DNA from: G051903925 sp051903925
Lineage (GTDB): Bacteria > Pseudomonadota > Alphaproteobacteria > Zavarziniales > Zavarziniaceae
DNA: 64,000 nt
Assembly (NCBI RefSeq): GCF_051903925.1
Contig: NZ_CP173678.1
Location: forward strand, 4,650,001-4,714,000
Reading direction: 5' to 3'
A model generated the notes under the pieces. It was not told where the DNA came from. It saw only the letters and a program-made list of their open reading frames with translations, and did no database searches. Both the position numbers and the translations under genes were made by a program. Below are positions 43,037 through 52,154 of the stretch, piece by piece; position 1 is the first letter of the stretch, and every line of letters starts with the position of its first letter.

Positions 43037-44810
43037 CGACAGCCTCGACCAGCCGGGTTTCGGCATAGAGGGAGGCGTAAAGCCCGCCGCGCGCCACCAG
43101 CTCGGGATGGCTGCCGCTGTCGACCACCCGGCCGCGATCCAGGACATAGATGCGATCGGCATCGACCACGCTGGACAGGCGGTGCGCCACGATGACGGTC
43201 GTTCGACCCGTCGACAGGCGGGTCAGCGCCGCCTGGACCTGGCGCTCGGACTCCGGGTCAAGGGCAGAGGTCGCCTCGTCCAGCAGCAGGATGGGCGGGT
43301 CGCGCAGCATGGCGCGGGCAATCGCCAGGCGCTGGCGCTGGCCGCCCGAGAGGCGCACGCCAGCCTCCCCCACCAGCGTGTCATAGCCATCGGGCAGGCG
43401 CATGATGAAGTCATGGGCCGCGGCGTCGCGGGCGGCCTGCTCGATATCCGCCCGTGTGGCGTTGGGCAGGCCATAGGCGATGTTGGCGGCCACGCTGTCG
43501 TCGAACAGCAGCGTCTCCTGCGTGACGAGGCCGATCCCTGCCCGCAGCGAGGCGAGCGAGACGGCCGCGATGTCCTGCCCGTCGATCAGGACGCGCCCGG
43601 CGCTGGGATCGTGAAACCGGGGGATGAGGTTGAGGCACGTCGTCTTGCCGGCGCCAGACGGGCCGACCAGGGCAACCCGCGCCCCGCTGGGCACCGTGAT
43701 GTCGACCCCGTCCAGCGCGCTGGTCCCGTCGCCATAGTGGAAGCGGACACCTTCGAAGCGGATCTCCCCCTTCGCGATTCTCAGGGCGGGCGCGTCGGCC
43801 CTGTCGCGGATCGTCGGCTCGACATCCAGGATGGCGAAGATGCGGACCGCCGCGGCCAACCCCTCCTGCATCGCCGTGTTCATGTTGGCCAGGCTCTTCA
43901 ACGGCTGGTAGGCCATCAGCATGGCGGCCAGGAAGGACGACAGCGCGCCCAGCGTCATGTTGCCGGCCTGCGCCTCCAGCCCGGCATAGAGGATGACGCC
44001 GGCAATGGCGAGGCCGCCCAGCACGTCCGTCACGGGCGACGCGGCGGCGCGCGTCGCCACCGTCTTCATGATGTGCGCCATGCGCCGGTCGATGGCGCCG
44101 GCCACGCGGGTCGTCTCCGCCGTCTCCATCCCGTGGATCTTGACCAGGCGGGCAGCGGCCAGGCGTTCGTCGATGAGGACGGTCAGCGTGCCTGTCTCCT
44201 CCTGCGCCGCGGTCGAGGCCTTGCGCATGCGCTTGCCCAGGCGGCGCATGGCCTGCCCGGCAAAGGGCACGATGACCAGGCCGATAATGGCCAGGCGCCA
44301 GTTCTGAACGATCATGACGCCGGCCAGCGCCACGACCGAAATCAGGTCACGCGCCGCACCGGTGATCGCCTTGCTCACCGCCTCGCGCAGCAGGACCACG
44401 TCATAGAGGAAGCTGGACTGCAGCCGGGCCGAGTTCACGGCATTGAGCCAGGCAAGATCGGCGCGCATGAGGTGGTCGAACATCTGCACCTGGGTGTCCG
44501 ACACGATGCGGTGGCCGACCCGGTTCATCAGCACGCTCTGGCCATAATCGGCCAGGGCCTTGACCACGTTGACGAGGATGATCGCCAGCGGCACCAGGTA
44601 GAGCATGCGGGCATCGCGGGCGACAAAGATCTGGTCGACCGCCGGCTCCAGCAGCCAGGCCAGCGCCGCCGTCGTCCCGGCGACCACGCCCATCATCAGC
44701 GCCGCCGCGATCAGCGTGCCCAGGTGCGGGCGCACCGAATAGCGCACCAGCCGCCAGATCAGCGGGGCGGAGCGGTGTTCCGGAACGGGTGTCTGCTGGG
44801 CGTCGGCCAT
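43029..44810 (-). CDS. msbA: MsbA-like lipid ABC exporter (fused permease and ATPase)
   Basis: The 593-residue half-transporter has six transmembrane helices in the first 320 residues, with QSVLMNRVGHRIVSDTQVQM. The nucleotide-binding domain has Walker A GPSGAGKTT, a Q-loop (VTQETLLFDDSV), the signature LSGGQRQRLAIARAM and Walker B LLLDEATSALD. MsbA flips lipid A core across the inner membrane; the neighbours DUF374, waaA and lpxK support that role over drug export. The ATG at 44810 is preferred; upstream in-frame codons are not conserved. Confidence 0.9.
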   Translation of the reverse strand: MADAQQTPVPEHRSAPLIWRLVRYSVRPHLGTLIAAALMMGVVAGTTAALAWLLEPAVDQIFVARDARMLYLVPLAIILVNVVKALADYGQSVLMNRVGHRIVSDTQVQMFDHLMRADLAWLNAVNSARLQSSFLYDVVLLREAVSKAITGAARDLISVVALAGVMIVQNWRLAIIGLVIVPFAGQAMRRLGKRMRKASTAAQEETGTLTVLIDERLAAARLVKIHGMETAETTRVAGAIDRRMAHIMKTVATRAAASPVTDVLGGLAIAGVILYAGLEAQAGNMTLGALSSFLAAMLMAYQPLKSLANMNTAMQEGLAAAVRIFAILDVEPTIRDRADAPALRIAKGEIRFEGVRFHYGDGTSALDGVDITVPSGARVALVGPSGAGKTTCLNLIPRFHDPSAGRVLIDGQDIAAVSLASLRAGIGLVTQETLLFDDSVAANIAYGLPNATRADIEQAARDAAAHDFIMRLPDGYDTLVGEAGVRLSGGQRQRLAIARAMLRDPPILLLDEATSALDPESERQVQAALTRLSTGRTTVIVAHRLSSVVDADRIYVLDRGRVVDSGSHPELVARGGLYASLYAETRLVEAVDG

Positions 44811-44874
44811 CGCGCGCGGACCATAGCCCATCCGCCCAGGGCTGCGACACGCCACAAGGTCGCGAGCGCCGCGG

Positions 44875-45417
44875 CTACAGATCCAGCCCGGCGTAGAGCT
44901 CGTCCAGGCTGAGGTCGACGCCGACACTCTCCAGCCGCACACTGCCCGAGCCGATCACCACCTCCGGCGCCCAGCTGTCCGACCGGCGAAAAACATCGAC
45001 CCGCCGATGCCGCGTGGCGACAAGCACGATCTCCTCGATCGCAGAATGCTGGAAATACCCGCCCAGCTTGATGCCTCGGTCCTGAAGCTCGGTCGATGGC
45101 GACAGAACCTCGATTACCAGCCTTGGCGCCTCCACCCACGGCGTCTCAGGTTGCTCGCATGTGTATGCGACATCGGCCACGTAGAAGTTCGTATCGTTTT
45201 CAGGAAGGCGGATGCCCGCCTCTCGGATTGCCTCACATGGCAGCCGAACGTGACGGCTGATGATAGATGCGAGCCTGGTCGCCAATCGGCCATGAATCTG
45301 ATGCGCTGGCGCCATCGCGACGATCGCACCATCGATGAGCTGGTAGCGCGTGTCCCGCTCGCCCTCAAATGCCAGGAAGGCGTCGACGGTCACGGGATGG
45401 GTCAGGGTCTGGGCCAT
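44875..45417 (-). CDS. Uma2-family (DUF820) restriction-endonuclease-like protein
   Basis: This 180-residue protein shows the Uma2 fold motifs: VDAFLAFEGERDTRYQLIDG, VAMAPAHQIHGRLATRLASI, the PD-(D/E)XK-like core with FYVADVAYT and PRLVIEVLSPSTELQDRGIK, and EEIVLVATRHRRVDVFRR. Uma2 proteins are widespread in cyanobacteria and proteobacteria with unproven cellular roles. The gene stands alone, with msbA downstream on the same strand after 64 bp. Confidence 0.83.
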   Translation of the reverse strand: MAQTLTHPVTVDAFLAFEGERDTRYQLIDGAIVAMAPAHQIHGRLATRLASIISRHVRLPCEAIREAGIRLPENDTNFYVADVAYTCEQPETPWVEAPRLVIEVLSPSTELQDRGIKLGGYFQHSAIEEIVLVATRHRRVDVFRRSDSWAPEVVIGSGSVRLESVGVDLSLDELYAGLDL

Positions 45418-45470
45418 GCGTCCCACTCTACCACATCGACGGCGCGGCGGCGGGGGGCTAGGCTTGCGTC

Positions 45471-47549
45471 ATGCCGAGGGATGGTGAGATCGAGATCCGG
45501 CGGTCGGTGTGCCCGCACGACTGCCCATCGCAATGCGTGCTGGAGGTCGAGCGCCTGGACCCGCGGCGGATCGGGCGGGTGCGTGGCCTGGGCGCCAACA
45601 GCTATACCGCGGGCGTCGTCTGCGCCAAGGTTGCCCGCTATAGCGAGCGCCAGCACCATCCGGCGCGCCTGACCCAGCCGCTGCTCCGCACCGGGCCCAA
45701 GGGATCGGGACAGTTCGCCCCCATCTCCTGGGACGAGGCCCTGGACGAGGTCGCGCACCGCTTCCAGGCGGCGGAGCGGACCCATGGGGCCGAGGCGGTC
45801 TGGCCCTATTTCTTCGCCGGCACGATGGGCCTGGTGCAGATCTATGCGCTCAACCGGCTGCGCCACGCGATGGGCTATTCGGAGGAGAAGACGACGATCT
45901 GCTCCACCGTCGCCCGGGTGGGGTACAGCGCGGGGACCGGGACCTGCCGCGGCGTCGACCCGCGCGAGATGCAGCAGTCGGACCTGATCGTGATGTGGGG
46001 CGGCAATCCGGTCGCGACCCAGGTCAACGTGATGACCCACATCGCCAAGGCGCGAAAGGGCCGCGGGGCGAAGCTGGTCGTCATCGACCCCTATCGCACG
46101 GGCACGGCAGAGGTTGCCGACATGCACCTGATGCTGCGGCCGGGCACGGACGCGGCACTGGCCTGTGCCGTGATGCACGTCTGCTTCCGCGACGGCCATG
46201 CCGACCGCGACTACCTGGCAAGTCACACTGACCAGCCGGCGCTGCTGGAGGCGCACCTGGCGGCCCGCGGCCCCGAATGGGCATCGGCCATCACCGGCCT
46301 GTCGGTCGCGGAGATTGAGGATTTCGCGGCACTCTATGGCCGGACCAAGCGCAGCTTCCTGCGCCTGGGCTATGGCTTCACCCGCAGCCGCAACGGCGCA
46401 GTCGCGATGCACGCCGCAAGTTGCCTGGCCGCCGTCACCGGGGCCTGGCAATACGAAGGCGGCGGCGCGCTGTTCTCCAACGCCGACCTCTATGCGCTGG
46501 ACGAGCGGCTGCTGCTTGGCCTCGACGTGCGGCGCCGGGGGATTCGGGCGCTGGACCAGTCGCAGCTGGGCCCGATCCTGCTGGGCGAGCGCTGGGCCCT
46601 GGGCGATGGCCCGCCCGTCACGGCGATGATCGTGCAGAACACCAACCCGGCCGTCGTCTGCCCCGAATCGGCCAAGGTGGCGCAAGGGTTCGCGCGCGAG
46701 GACCTGTTCCTGTGCGTGCACGAGCAGTTCATGACCGACACGGCGACGTACGCGGACATCGTCCTGCCCGCGACGACGTTCCTGGAGCATGACGACATCT
46801 ACAAGGGCGGCGGCCACACCTTCGTGCATATCGGCCTGAAAGTGGTCGAACCGCCGGGCGAGGCTCGCAGCAACCACGACGTGGTCAATGCCCTGGCCCA
46901 GCGACTGGGCGGCGTCCATGCCAGCTTCAGCATGAGCGAGCGCGACCTGATCGAGGCGACGCTGGCCGCATCCGGCCTGCCCGGCGCGCAGGCGATCGTG
47001 GATGCCGGTGGCTACGACAAGGCCCTGCCGTTCGCGACGGCGCATTTCCTGGACGGCTTTGCGACGCCCGACCGCAAGTTCCGCTTCAGCCCACCCTGGG
47101 CGAAGCTGGGCGGCACGGGGGCCGGCCTGCCCAGCCTGCCCGACCAATGGGACGTGATCGACGCCAGCCGTGCCGAAGCCCCCTTCCGCCTCGTGACCGC
47201 TCCGGCGCGCCAGTTCCTCAATACCTCCTTCACCGAGACGCCGGGCTCCGTCATGCGGGAGAAGCGGCCGACCGTCATGGTGCACCCGGGCGACGCCGCG
47301 CAGGCCGGCATTGCCGAGGGCACGCGGGTGCGCCTGGGCAATGACCGGGGCAGCGTCGTCGTCCATGCCACCCTGTTCGACGGGGTGCAGCCGGGCGTCG
47401 TGGTGGTGGAGACGCTGTGGCCCAATGGAGCCTATGAAGGGGGCATGGGGATCAACACCCTGACCGGTGCCGATGCCACGCCACCGGCCGGTGGCGCCCC
47501 CTTCCACGACACCGCCGTGTGGCTGAAGGCGGAACCGGCCGCAGCATGA
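45471..47549 (+). CDS. Molybdopterin-dependent oxidoreductase (DMSO reductase superfamily)
   Basis: The 692-residue protein begins with a [4Fe-4S] ligand set CPHDCPSQC...C (residues about 14-50). Molybdopterin-binding domains follow (FAGTMGLVQIYALNRLRHAM, MWGGNPVATQVNVMTHIAKA, YADIVLPATTFLEHDD), with a C-terminal MopB-CT domain (PARQFLNTSFTETP, VMVHPGDAAQAGIAEGTRVR). It resembles formate dehydrogenase-like catalytic subunits without a partner electron-transfer subunit nearby. The substrate is unknown. It overlaps the NlpC/P60 gene by 4 bp. Confidence 0.88.
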   Translation: MPRDGEIEIRRSVCPHDCPSQCVLEVERLDPRRIGRVRGLGANSYTAGVVCAKVARYSERQHHPARLTQPLLRTGPKGSGQFAPISWDEALDEVAHRFQAAERTHGAEAVWPYFFAGTMGLVQIYALNRLRHAMGYSEEKTTICSTVARVGYSAGTGTCRGVDPREMQQSDLIVMWGGNPVATQVNVMTHIAKARKGRGAKLVVIDPYRTGTAEVADMHLMLRPGTDAALACAVMHVCFRDGHADRDYLASHTDQPALLEAHLAARGPEWASAITGLSVAEIEDFAALYGRTKRSFLRLGYGFTRSRNGAVAMHAASCLAAVTGAWQYEGGGALFSNADLYALDERLLLGLDVRRRGIRALDQSQLGPILLGERWALGDGPPVTAMIVQNTNPAVVCPESAKVAQGFAREDLFLCVHEQFMTDTATYADIVLPATTFLEHDDIYKGGGHTFVHIGLKVVEPPGEARSNHDVVNALAQRLGGVHASFSMSERDLIEATLAASGLPGAQAIVDAGGYDKALPFATAHFLDGFATPDRKFRFSPPWAKLGGTGAGLPSLPDQWDVIDASRAEAPFRLVTAPARQFLNTSFTETPGSVMREKRPTVMVHPGDAAQAGIAEGTRVRLGNDRGSVVVHATLFDGVQPGVVVVETLWPNGAYEGGMGINTLTGADATPPAGGAPFHDTAVWLKAEPAAA

Positions 47550-48391
47550 GCGCCAGCTTCGATCCCCGGGTGACGCCGGTGCGCGACGGTATCGCTGCCC
47601 GGCACATGATGGGCCAGGTGGATGCGACGCGCTTCGTGGAGGGCGAGCCCGCCACCTGCCTGCGCTCCCATGTGTCCGTCACCGGGCGGCCGGACCCGGC
47701 CGCGCCGAACCTGACCGAGTTGCTGCTGGGCGAGGCGTTCGTCGTCTATGAGCGCGTCGGCGGCTTTGCCTGGGGCCAGGCGACACGGGATGGCTATGTC
47801 GGCTTCGTGCCCGAGGCGGCGCTTGGCCCACCTCTTGCCCACACGCACCGGGTCGCGGCCCTAATGAGCCACCTGTACCCGGCGCCCGACATCCGCACCC
47901 AGCCCCTGGCGTCCCTGCCGCTGTCGGCGCTGGTGCGGGTGGAAGCGGATGAGGGTCGCTGGGCCCGGCTGGCCCATGGCTGGCTCCATGCCCGGCACCT
48001 GGAACCGCTCGATGCCACGCATCCCGACTGGGTGGCGGAGGCGCTGCGCCTGCTGGGCGTGCCCTATGTCTGGGGCGGTCGCACGCCGTTCGGGATCGAC
48101 TGTTCCGGGCTGGTCCAATTGGCGCTGGAGCGGGCGGGTGTTGCCTGTCCCCGCGACAGCGACATGCAGGAGCGGGCGCTGGGTACAGCCGTCGTCAGCG
48201 GCCAACCGGAACGGCGCGGCGACCTGGTGTTTTCCCCCGGCCATGTCGCGATCGCCCTGGACGCGCAGACCGTCCTGCACGCCAACGGCTTTGCCCTGGC
48301 GGTGACGATCGAGCCGCTGTCGGCACTTCTGGCCCGCGTCACGCAGGAATCGCCCGGCCGCCCGGCCATCACGGCCGTGAAGCGGCTCTGA
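47546..48391 (+). CDS. NlpC/P60 family cell-wall peptidase
   Basis: The 281-residue protein has SH3-like N-terminal segments (GEAFVVYERVGGFAWGQATR, DGYVGFVPEAAL). A C-terminal C40 peptidase domain carries the nucleophile Cys in PFGIDCSGLVQLALERAG near residue 185, His in SPGHVAIAL and the third residue in LHANGFAL. Such enzymes cleave gamma-D-Glu-diaminopimelate bonds in peptidoglycan. No clear signal peptide is visible. The ATG overlaps the preceding stop as ATGA. Confidence 0.9.
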   Translation: MSASFDPRVTPVRDGIAARHMMGQVDATRFVEGEPATCLRSHVSVTGRPDPAAPNLTELLLGEAFVVYERVGGFAWGQATRDGYVGFVPEAALGPPLAHTHRVAALMSHLYPAPDIRTQPLASLPLSALVRVEADEGRWARLAHGWLHARHLEPLDATHPDWVAEALRLLGVPYVWGGRTPFGIDCSGLVQLALERAGVACPRDSDMQERALGTAVVSGQPERRGDLVFSPGHVAIALDAQTVLHANGFALAVTIEPLSALLARVTQESPGRPAITAVKRL

Positions 48392-48395
48392 GCCC

Positions 48396-49232
48396 TCAGG
48401 CCCGGATGCCGCTGCTGAGGTCGGCGGTGGGGATGCCGCGGGCCGCCGCCCAGGCCCGCAGCCGGGAATGCGCGTCCGGCGTCAGGCGGTCCATGCTCAG
48501 GCTGAGCAGCGCCGCCATGCCGTCCCCCGTCAGCAACGCATCAGGCACGTCGTAGTCGGTCGTCAGGTCCTGCTCGTCCAACGACAGGTGCAATTCGCGC
48601 AGCATCGGCAGGTGCGACGACAGCAGGTTGGTGACCGTCGCCTGGCTCAGCGGCCCGCCAGAGACGCCGATATCGTCCAGGTCGACCTCCAACCGGCGCA
48701 GGGACTCATGGCGCACTGGGTGCTTCAGGCTGAACTGCCCCTGAAGCGTCAATTCTTCCAGGTGCGGCGCTGCGGCGAAGACGTGCGTGACGTCGCCGAT
48801 GCGGCCCAGCAGGCGATGGCCGTTGTGGAGCAGTTCCATGTCGCCCAGCGACAGCCAGCGCAAGGCGGGAAAATGGCCGCGCGCCAGGGCACCGACCCCG
48901 TCTGCCATGGCCAACGCATCCCCAGCCTTCTGCTTTTCCAGTTTCCGGGCATAGTCGTGGGACGTGCCGATGAACAGGTGCTCCAGCGTGGCCGCCTCCG
49001 GGCTGGATGCCAGCACTGCGATCAGGTCGGCCTGGAGCGGCGCTTCGGCGAAGTTCAGGGCCCGGGGCGCATCCGGGACCGCGTCGAGCGGGACCCGTGC
49101 ATCGCCGATCGCGACGGGTAGGCCGATCCAGATCGTGCGCGCTCCCGTTGCCGAGACGGTCACCGAGCAACGCGTCAGGCCGTAGGCTTCGAGCGCCTGG
49201 GCGAACGGGGATCGGATGCAGGGTGAGACCAT
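48396..49232 (-). CDS. Hypothetical protein with leucine-rich-repeat-like pattern
   Basis: The 278-residue protein has spaced LxxLxL patterns in its second half (FPALRWLSLGDMELL, APHLEELTLQGQFSL, ESLRRLEVDLDDIG, LPMLRELHLSLDEQDL), consistent with a short irregular LRR solenoid. The N-terminal half has no recognised domain. Its start codon shares two bases with the divergent endonuclease V start (CATG). The function is unknown; a protein-binding role is only suggested by the repeat. Confidence 0.6.
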   Translation of the reverse strand: MVSPCIRSPFAQALEAYGLTRCSVTVSATGARTIWIGLPVAIGDARVPLDAVPDAPRALNFAEAPLQADLIAVLASSPEAATLEHLFIGTSHDYARKLEKQKAGDALAMADGVGALARGHFPALRWLSLGDMELLHNGHRLLGRIGDVTHVFAAAPHLEELTLQGQFSLKHPVRHESLRRLEVDLDDIGVSGGPLSQATVTNLLSSHLPMLRELHLSLDEQDLTTDYDVPDALLTGDGMAALLSLSMDRLTPDAHSRLRAWAAARGIPTADLSSGIRA

Positions 49233-49746
49233 GGATGCGTCGATGATCCTGGCGGTGGATGTGGACTATCGCGACGGGGGGGACGCTGTCGCCGCCGGCG
49301 TGCTGTTCCCCGACTGGGCCGCCGATTGCCCGGTCCAGACGATCATCCGCCGCCTCTCCGGCGTCCAGCCCTATCGTCCCGGCGCCTTCTATGAGCGCGA
49401 ACTGCCTTGCATAGTGGCGGTGGTTCAGGCCTGTCCCGTGCCGCCGCGGATCGTCGTCATCGACGGCCATGTGACGTTGGACGCCGCGGGCCGGCCGGGC
49501 CTGGGCGCCCACCTGTTCCAGGCCCTGGGCGGCAGGATCCCGGTCGTGGGGGTGGCGAAGTCCCGCTTTCGCGATTCGCCCGCGGAGGCAGAGGTCCTGC
49601 GCGGCCGCAGCGCACGCCCGCTCCATGTCACCGCCATCGGCATGGACCAGGACGAAGCACGAGCCAGGATCCGGACCATGCACGGCGCCAACCGGCTTCC
49701 CACGCTGCTTGGCGCCGTCGACCGGGCCTGCCGGGAAGCCGCCTAG
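49216..49746 (+). CDS. nfi: Endonuclease V (deoxyinosine 3' endonuclease), compact form
   Basis: The 176-residue protein is shorter than the roughly 220-residue E. coli enzyme but keeps the metal-binding triad: Asp15 in LAVDVDY, Glu62 in YERELPCIV and Asp83 in VVIDGHVTLD, with the same 21-residue E-to-D spacing, plus GVAKSRF. Endonuclease V nicks DNA one nucleotide 3' of deoxyinosine. The start may be 49216 or the in-frame ATG at 49231. Its stop codon shares CTAG with the stop of the convergent nat gene. Confidence 0.87.
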   Translation: MQGETMDASMILAVDVDYRDGGDAVAAGVLFPDWAADCPVQTIIRRLSGVQPYRPGAFYERELPCIVAVVQACPVPPRIVVIDGHVTLDAAGRPGLGAHLFQALGGRIPVVGVAKSRFRDSPAEAEVLRGRSARPLHVTAIGMDQDEARARIRTMHGANRLPTLLGAVDRACREAA

Positions 49747-50573
49747 TCGAAGGCCTTGGCACCGATGCGTTGGACCTTGTCCCAGATCGGGGCCGCGTCC
49801 GGCACGCTGAGGCCGTGGAGATCGGCGAGCAGGTCGCGGAATTCGGCCAGGCCGGCGATGGGGTGCTGCTCCAGCCCGGCGGCGGTGACCGTGCGGCGCG
49901 TGGCATTGATGATGCCGTCCACCCGGCCTGGGGCGTGGCGCTGGATCACCAGGTTGTTGACGAAGGGCGAGCCCGGATCCTGCAGCAGGAAGGCTTGCGC
50001 CTGTTCCAGCATCGCCTCGTCCGCATGGGCCGGCTGGAAGTCGAAGCTGGTGGCGGCCCCGTGCGGGTGGTTGCGGAAGCGCAGCCAGGGCCCGTCCGCC
50101 GCCTCGATCGCGAAGCGGAAATGGCCCTGGGTCGCCTCGCCCACGGCGAGCGGGATGGGCTCGACCAGGGCATCGCCCAGGCCGGCGTCAGCCAGCCACG
50201 GCGTGTCCAGATCCACGCGCAGGCTCAAGTGATTGCCGACCATGGCATCGCCCAGGTCCGCGCGCCGGACGCCGCCGCACAGGCGGGTGACGCGGTAGCC
50301 CAGCGCTGCCAGCGCCGCGCCCAGCAGGCCGTTCATCTCGTAGCACCAGCCGCCACGCCGACCGCGCACCATCTTGGCGTGCGCCGCGCGCGGATCCAGG
50401 CTGGAGGGCCAGCCCATGAACGCGTCCAGCATCTCCCAGGTAAAGGCATGGGCGTGGGCCCGATGCACGGCGCGCAGCCCGTCCAGGTTGGCGGCCGGGC
50501 GGTCGGCAAGGCCGATCCGCGCCAGATAGGTGTCGAGCTGGTCGGGGGCGAGGGTGAAGGCAGGGGTCATCAT
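49743..50573 (-). CDS. nat: Arylamine N-acetyltransferase
   Basis: The 276-residue protein carries the NAT catalytic triad: Cys77 in RGGWCYEMNGLLG, His115 in VGNHLSLRVDL and Asp129 in WLADAGLGD. NATs transfer acetyl groups from acetyl-CoA to arylamines and hydrazines. Two adjacent ATG codons begin the frame. The upstream signalling genes are on the same strand, 83 bp away, but no functional link is evident. Confidence 0.92.
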   Translation of the reverse strand: MMTPAFTLAPDQLDTYLARIGLADRPAANLDGLRAVHRAHAHAFTWEMLDAFMGWPSSLDPRAAHAKMVRGRRGGWCYEMNGLLGAALAALGYRVTRLCGGVRRADLGDAMVGNHLSLRVDLDTPWLADAGLGDALVEPIPLAVGEATQGHFRFAIEAADGPWLRFRNHPHGAATSFDFQPAHADEAMLEQAQAFLLQDPGSPFVNNLVIQRHAPGRVDGIINATRRTVTAAGLEQHPIAGLAEFRDLLADLHGLSVPDAAPIWDKVQRIGAKAFD

Positions 50574-50656
50574 GCGTCCGGGTGAGTCCGCGCGGCGGCG
50601 GCGCAGTCCTTAGCGCACGGGCGGCTGGCCAGCCAGTGACCGCTGCCGCTGCCGCC

Positions 50657-51709
50657 TCAGGCGACGCGCCGTTCGGGAGCGTCCACGGGAAAGCGGATCA
50701 CGTGGCGGGTGCCGTGGCTGTGCTGCTGGTCGTGCTGCACGCTGCCGCGCAGGGTGCTGGCCATGCCGCTGACGATGCGCATGCCAAGGCCGCTGCCCTT
50801 CACCCCCGACCCGGACAGGCCCACGCCGTCGTCCTCCACCGCGACCTCTCCCTCCTCCCCCGCATGGCGGAAGGTGATGCGGATCGGACCCTGGCCATCC
50901 GGATAGGCATATTTGAGGGCGTTCAGCAGCAGCTCGGTCACGATGATGCCCAGCGCCACGGCGCGGTCGGCGCCGATATCGACCGTGGGGCCATCCGCCC
51001 TGATGGAGATGTCGGGATCGCCATGGCTGCGGCGGATCTCGTCCACCAGGCCGTCGAGATAGACCGAGACGGGGACGCTCATCCCGTCCTCGCTGTCATA
51101 GAGGCGGCGATGCACGGCGGCCACAGCAAAGACGCGGTCCCGCGCCTCCAGCAGGACCTTGCGCGCGCTGTCGTCGGCGCCGGAGGCCTGGAGCTGAAGG
51201 ATGGACGCAATCACCTGCAGGCTGTTGGCGACGCGGTGCGTCACCTCGCGCAGCAGCATTTCGCGGTCGGCGGCCAGCCGCTCGGCCCGCTCCAGGGCCT
51301 GGGCCAGGTCCTGCACCGCGCGCTCGCGCTCCTGGCGCAGGCGCACCTGGTCGATGGCGCTGCGCAGCGCCGCACCCAACAGGGACATGAACTCGCCCTG
51401 CACGTCCTTGGTTACATAGTCAGTGGCGCCAGCCTTGAGCGCCGCGACCGCCAGCCGGCTTTCGCTGGAGCCGGTGACGTAGACCACAGGCGGCGGGCGG
51501 TCCAGCTTCTGGATCGCCTCCAGCGTCTCCAGCCCATCCTGGCCCGGCATGTAGTGGTCGAGCGCGATGGCGTCGAAGCGGCCCTCGCCGATCGCCGACA
51601 GTCCCTCCTGCGGCGAATGGCAGAGCGAGACGCTGAAGCCTTCGCGCCCCAGCGTCTTCTGCACCAGCCGCGACAGGACCGGGTCGTCGTCGATGTAGAG
51701 GATGCGCAT
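50657..51709 (-). CDS. Response regulator fused to a HisKA_2-type histidine kinase
   Basis: In this 350-residue hybrid, residues 1-120 form a receiver with acidic pocket IDDDP, phosphoacceptor Asp51 (ALDHYMPG) and Lys101 (YVTKD). A short coiled coil follows, then a HisKA_2 dimerisation region with His158 (REVTHRVANSLQVIASILQL) and a HATPase domain (ELLLNALKYAYPDG, GSGLGMRIV). The receiver-first order suggests the kinase is itself controlled by phosphorylation. It lies just after a CheY-like gene and a CHASE3 kinase, forming a relay set. Confidence 0.88.
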   Translation of the reverse strand: MRILYIDDDPVLSRLVQKTLGREGFSVSLCHSPQEGLSAIGEGRFDAIALDHYMPGQDGLETLEAIQKLDRPPPVVYVTGSSESRLAVAALKAGATDYVTKDVQGEFMSLLGAALRSAIDQVRLRQERERAVQDLAQALERAERLAADREMLLREVTHRVANSLQVIASILQLQASGADDSARKVLLEARDRVFAVAAVHRRLYDSEDGMSVPVSVYLDGLVDEIRRSHGDPDISIRADGPTVDIGADRAVALGIIVTELLLNALKYAYPDGQGPIRITFRHAGEEGEVAVEDDGVGLSGSGVKGSGLGMRIVSGMASTLRGSVQHDQQHSHGTRHVIRFPVDAPERRVA

Positions 51710-51713
51710 GTCC

Positions 51714-52154
51714 TCAGGCGGGCTCCGCCACCTGGATCACCGAGAGGAACAAGCCCAACTGCCTGATTGCGTTGGCAAAACTGTCATAGTTCACGGGCTT
51801 GGTGATGTAGACGTTGCAACCCAGGTCATAGCAGCGCTGGATCTCCGTCTGGTCGTCCGTGGTGGTCAGGACAATCACCGGGAAGCGACGCAGTTCCTCG
51901 CTGTCCTTGATCTTTTTCAGGATGTCGACGCCGCTCATATCCGGCAGGTTGAGATCCAGCAGGAACAGCAGCGGCCCGGTCGGTCGCGCGCCGCCCTCGG
52001 TCCCGAACAGGTGGGCCAGCGCCAGCGTCCCGTTCTCGAACGGCAGGACGGTGTTGGACACGCCCGCGCGGCGGATGTTCTTCTCGATCAGCCGGGCGTG
52101 CCCGACGTCATCCTCGATCATGATGATCGTGACGGCGTTGCTGGTGTTGGTCAT
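51714..52154 (-). CDS. Single-domain response regulator (Rcp1-like)
   Basis: The 146-residue receiver has IEDD at residues 13-16, phosphoacceptor Asp67 in LLDLNLPDMSG, TTTD near 97 and Lys in YITKPVNYDS. The longer loop before the Asp (HLFGTEGGARPTGP) is typical of Rcp1-like regulators that partner phytochrome-type or CHASE3 kinases. It overlaps the kinase gene by 4 bp and precedes the hybrid gene by 4 bp. Confidence 0.92.
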   Translation of the reverse strand: MTNTSNAVTIIMIEDDVGHARLIEKNIRRAGVSNTVLPFENGTLALAHLFGTEGGARPTGPLLFLLDLNLPDMSGVDILKKIKDSEELRRFPVIVLTTTDDQTEIQRCYDLGCNVYITKPVNYDSFANAIRQLGLFLSVIQVAEPA

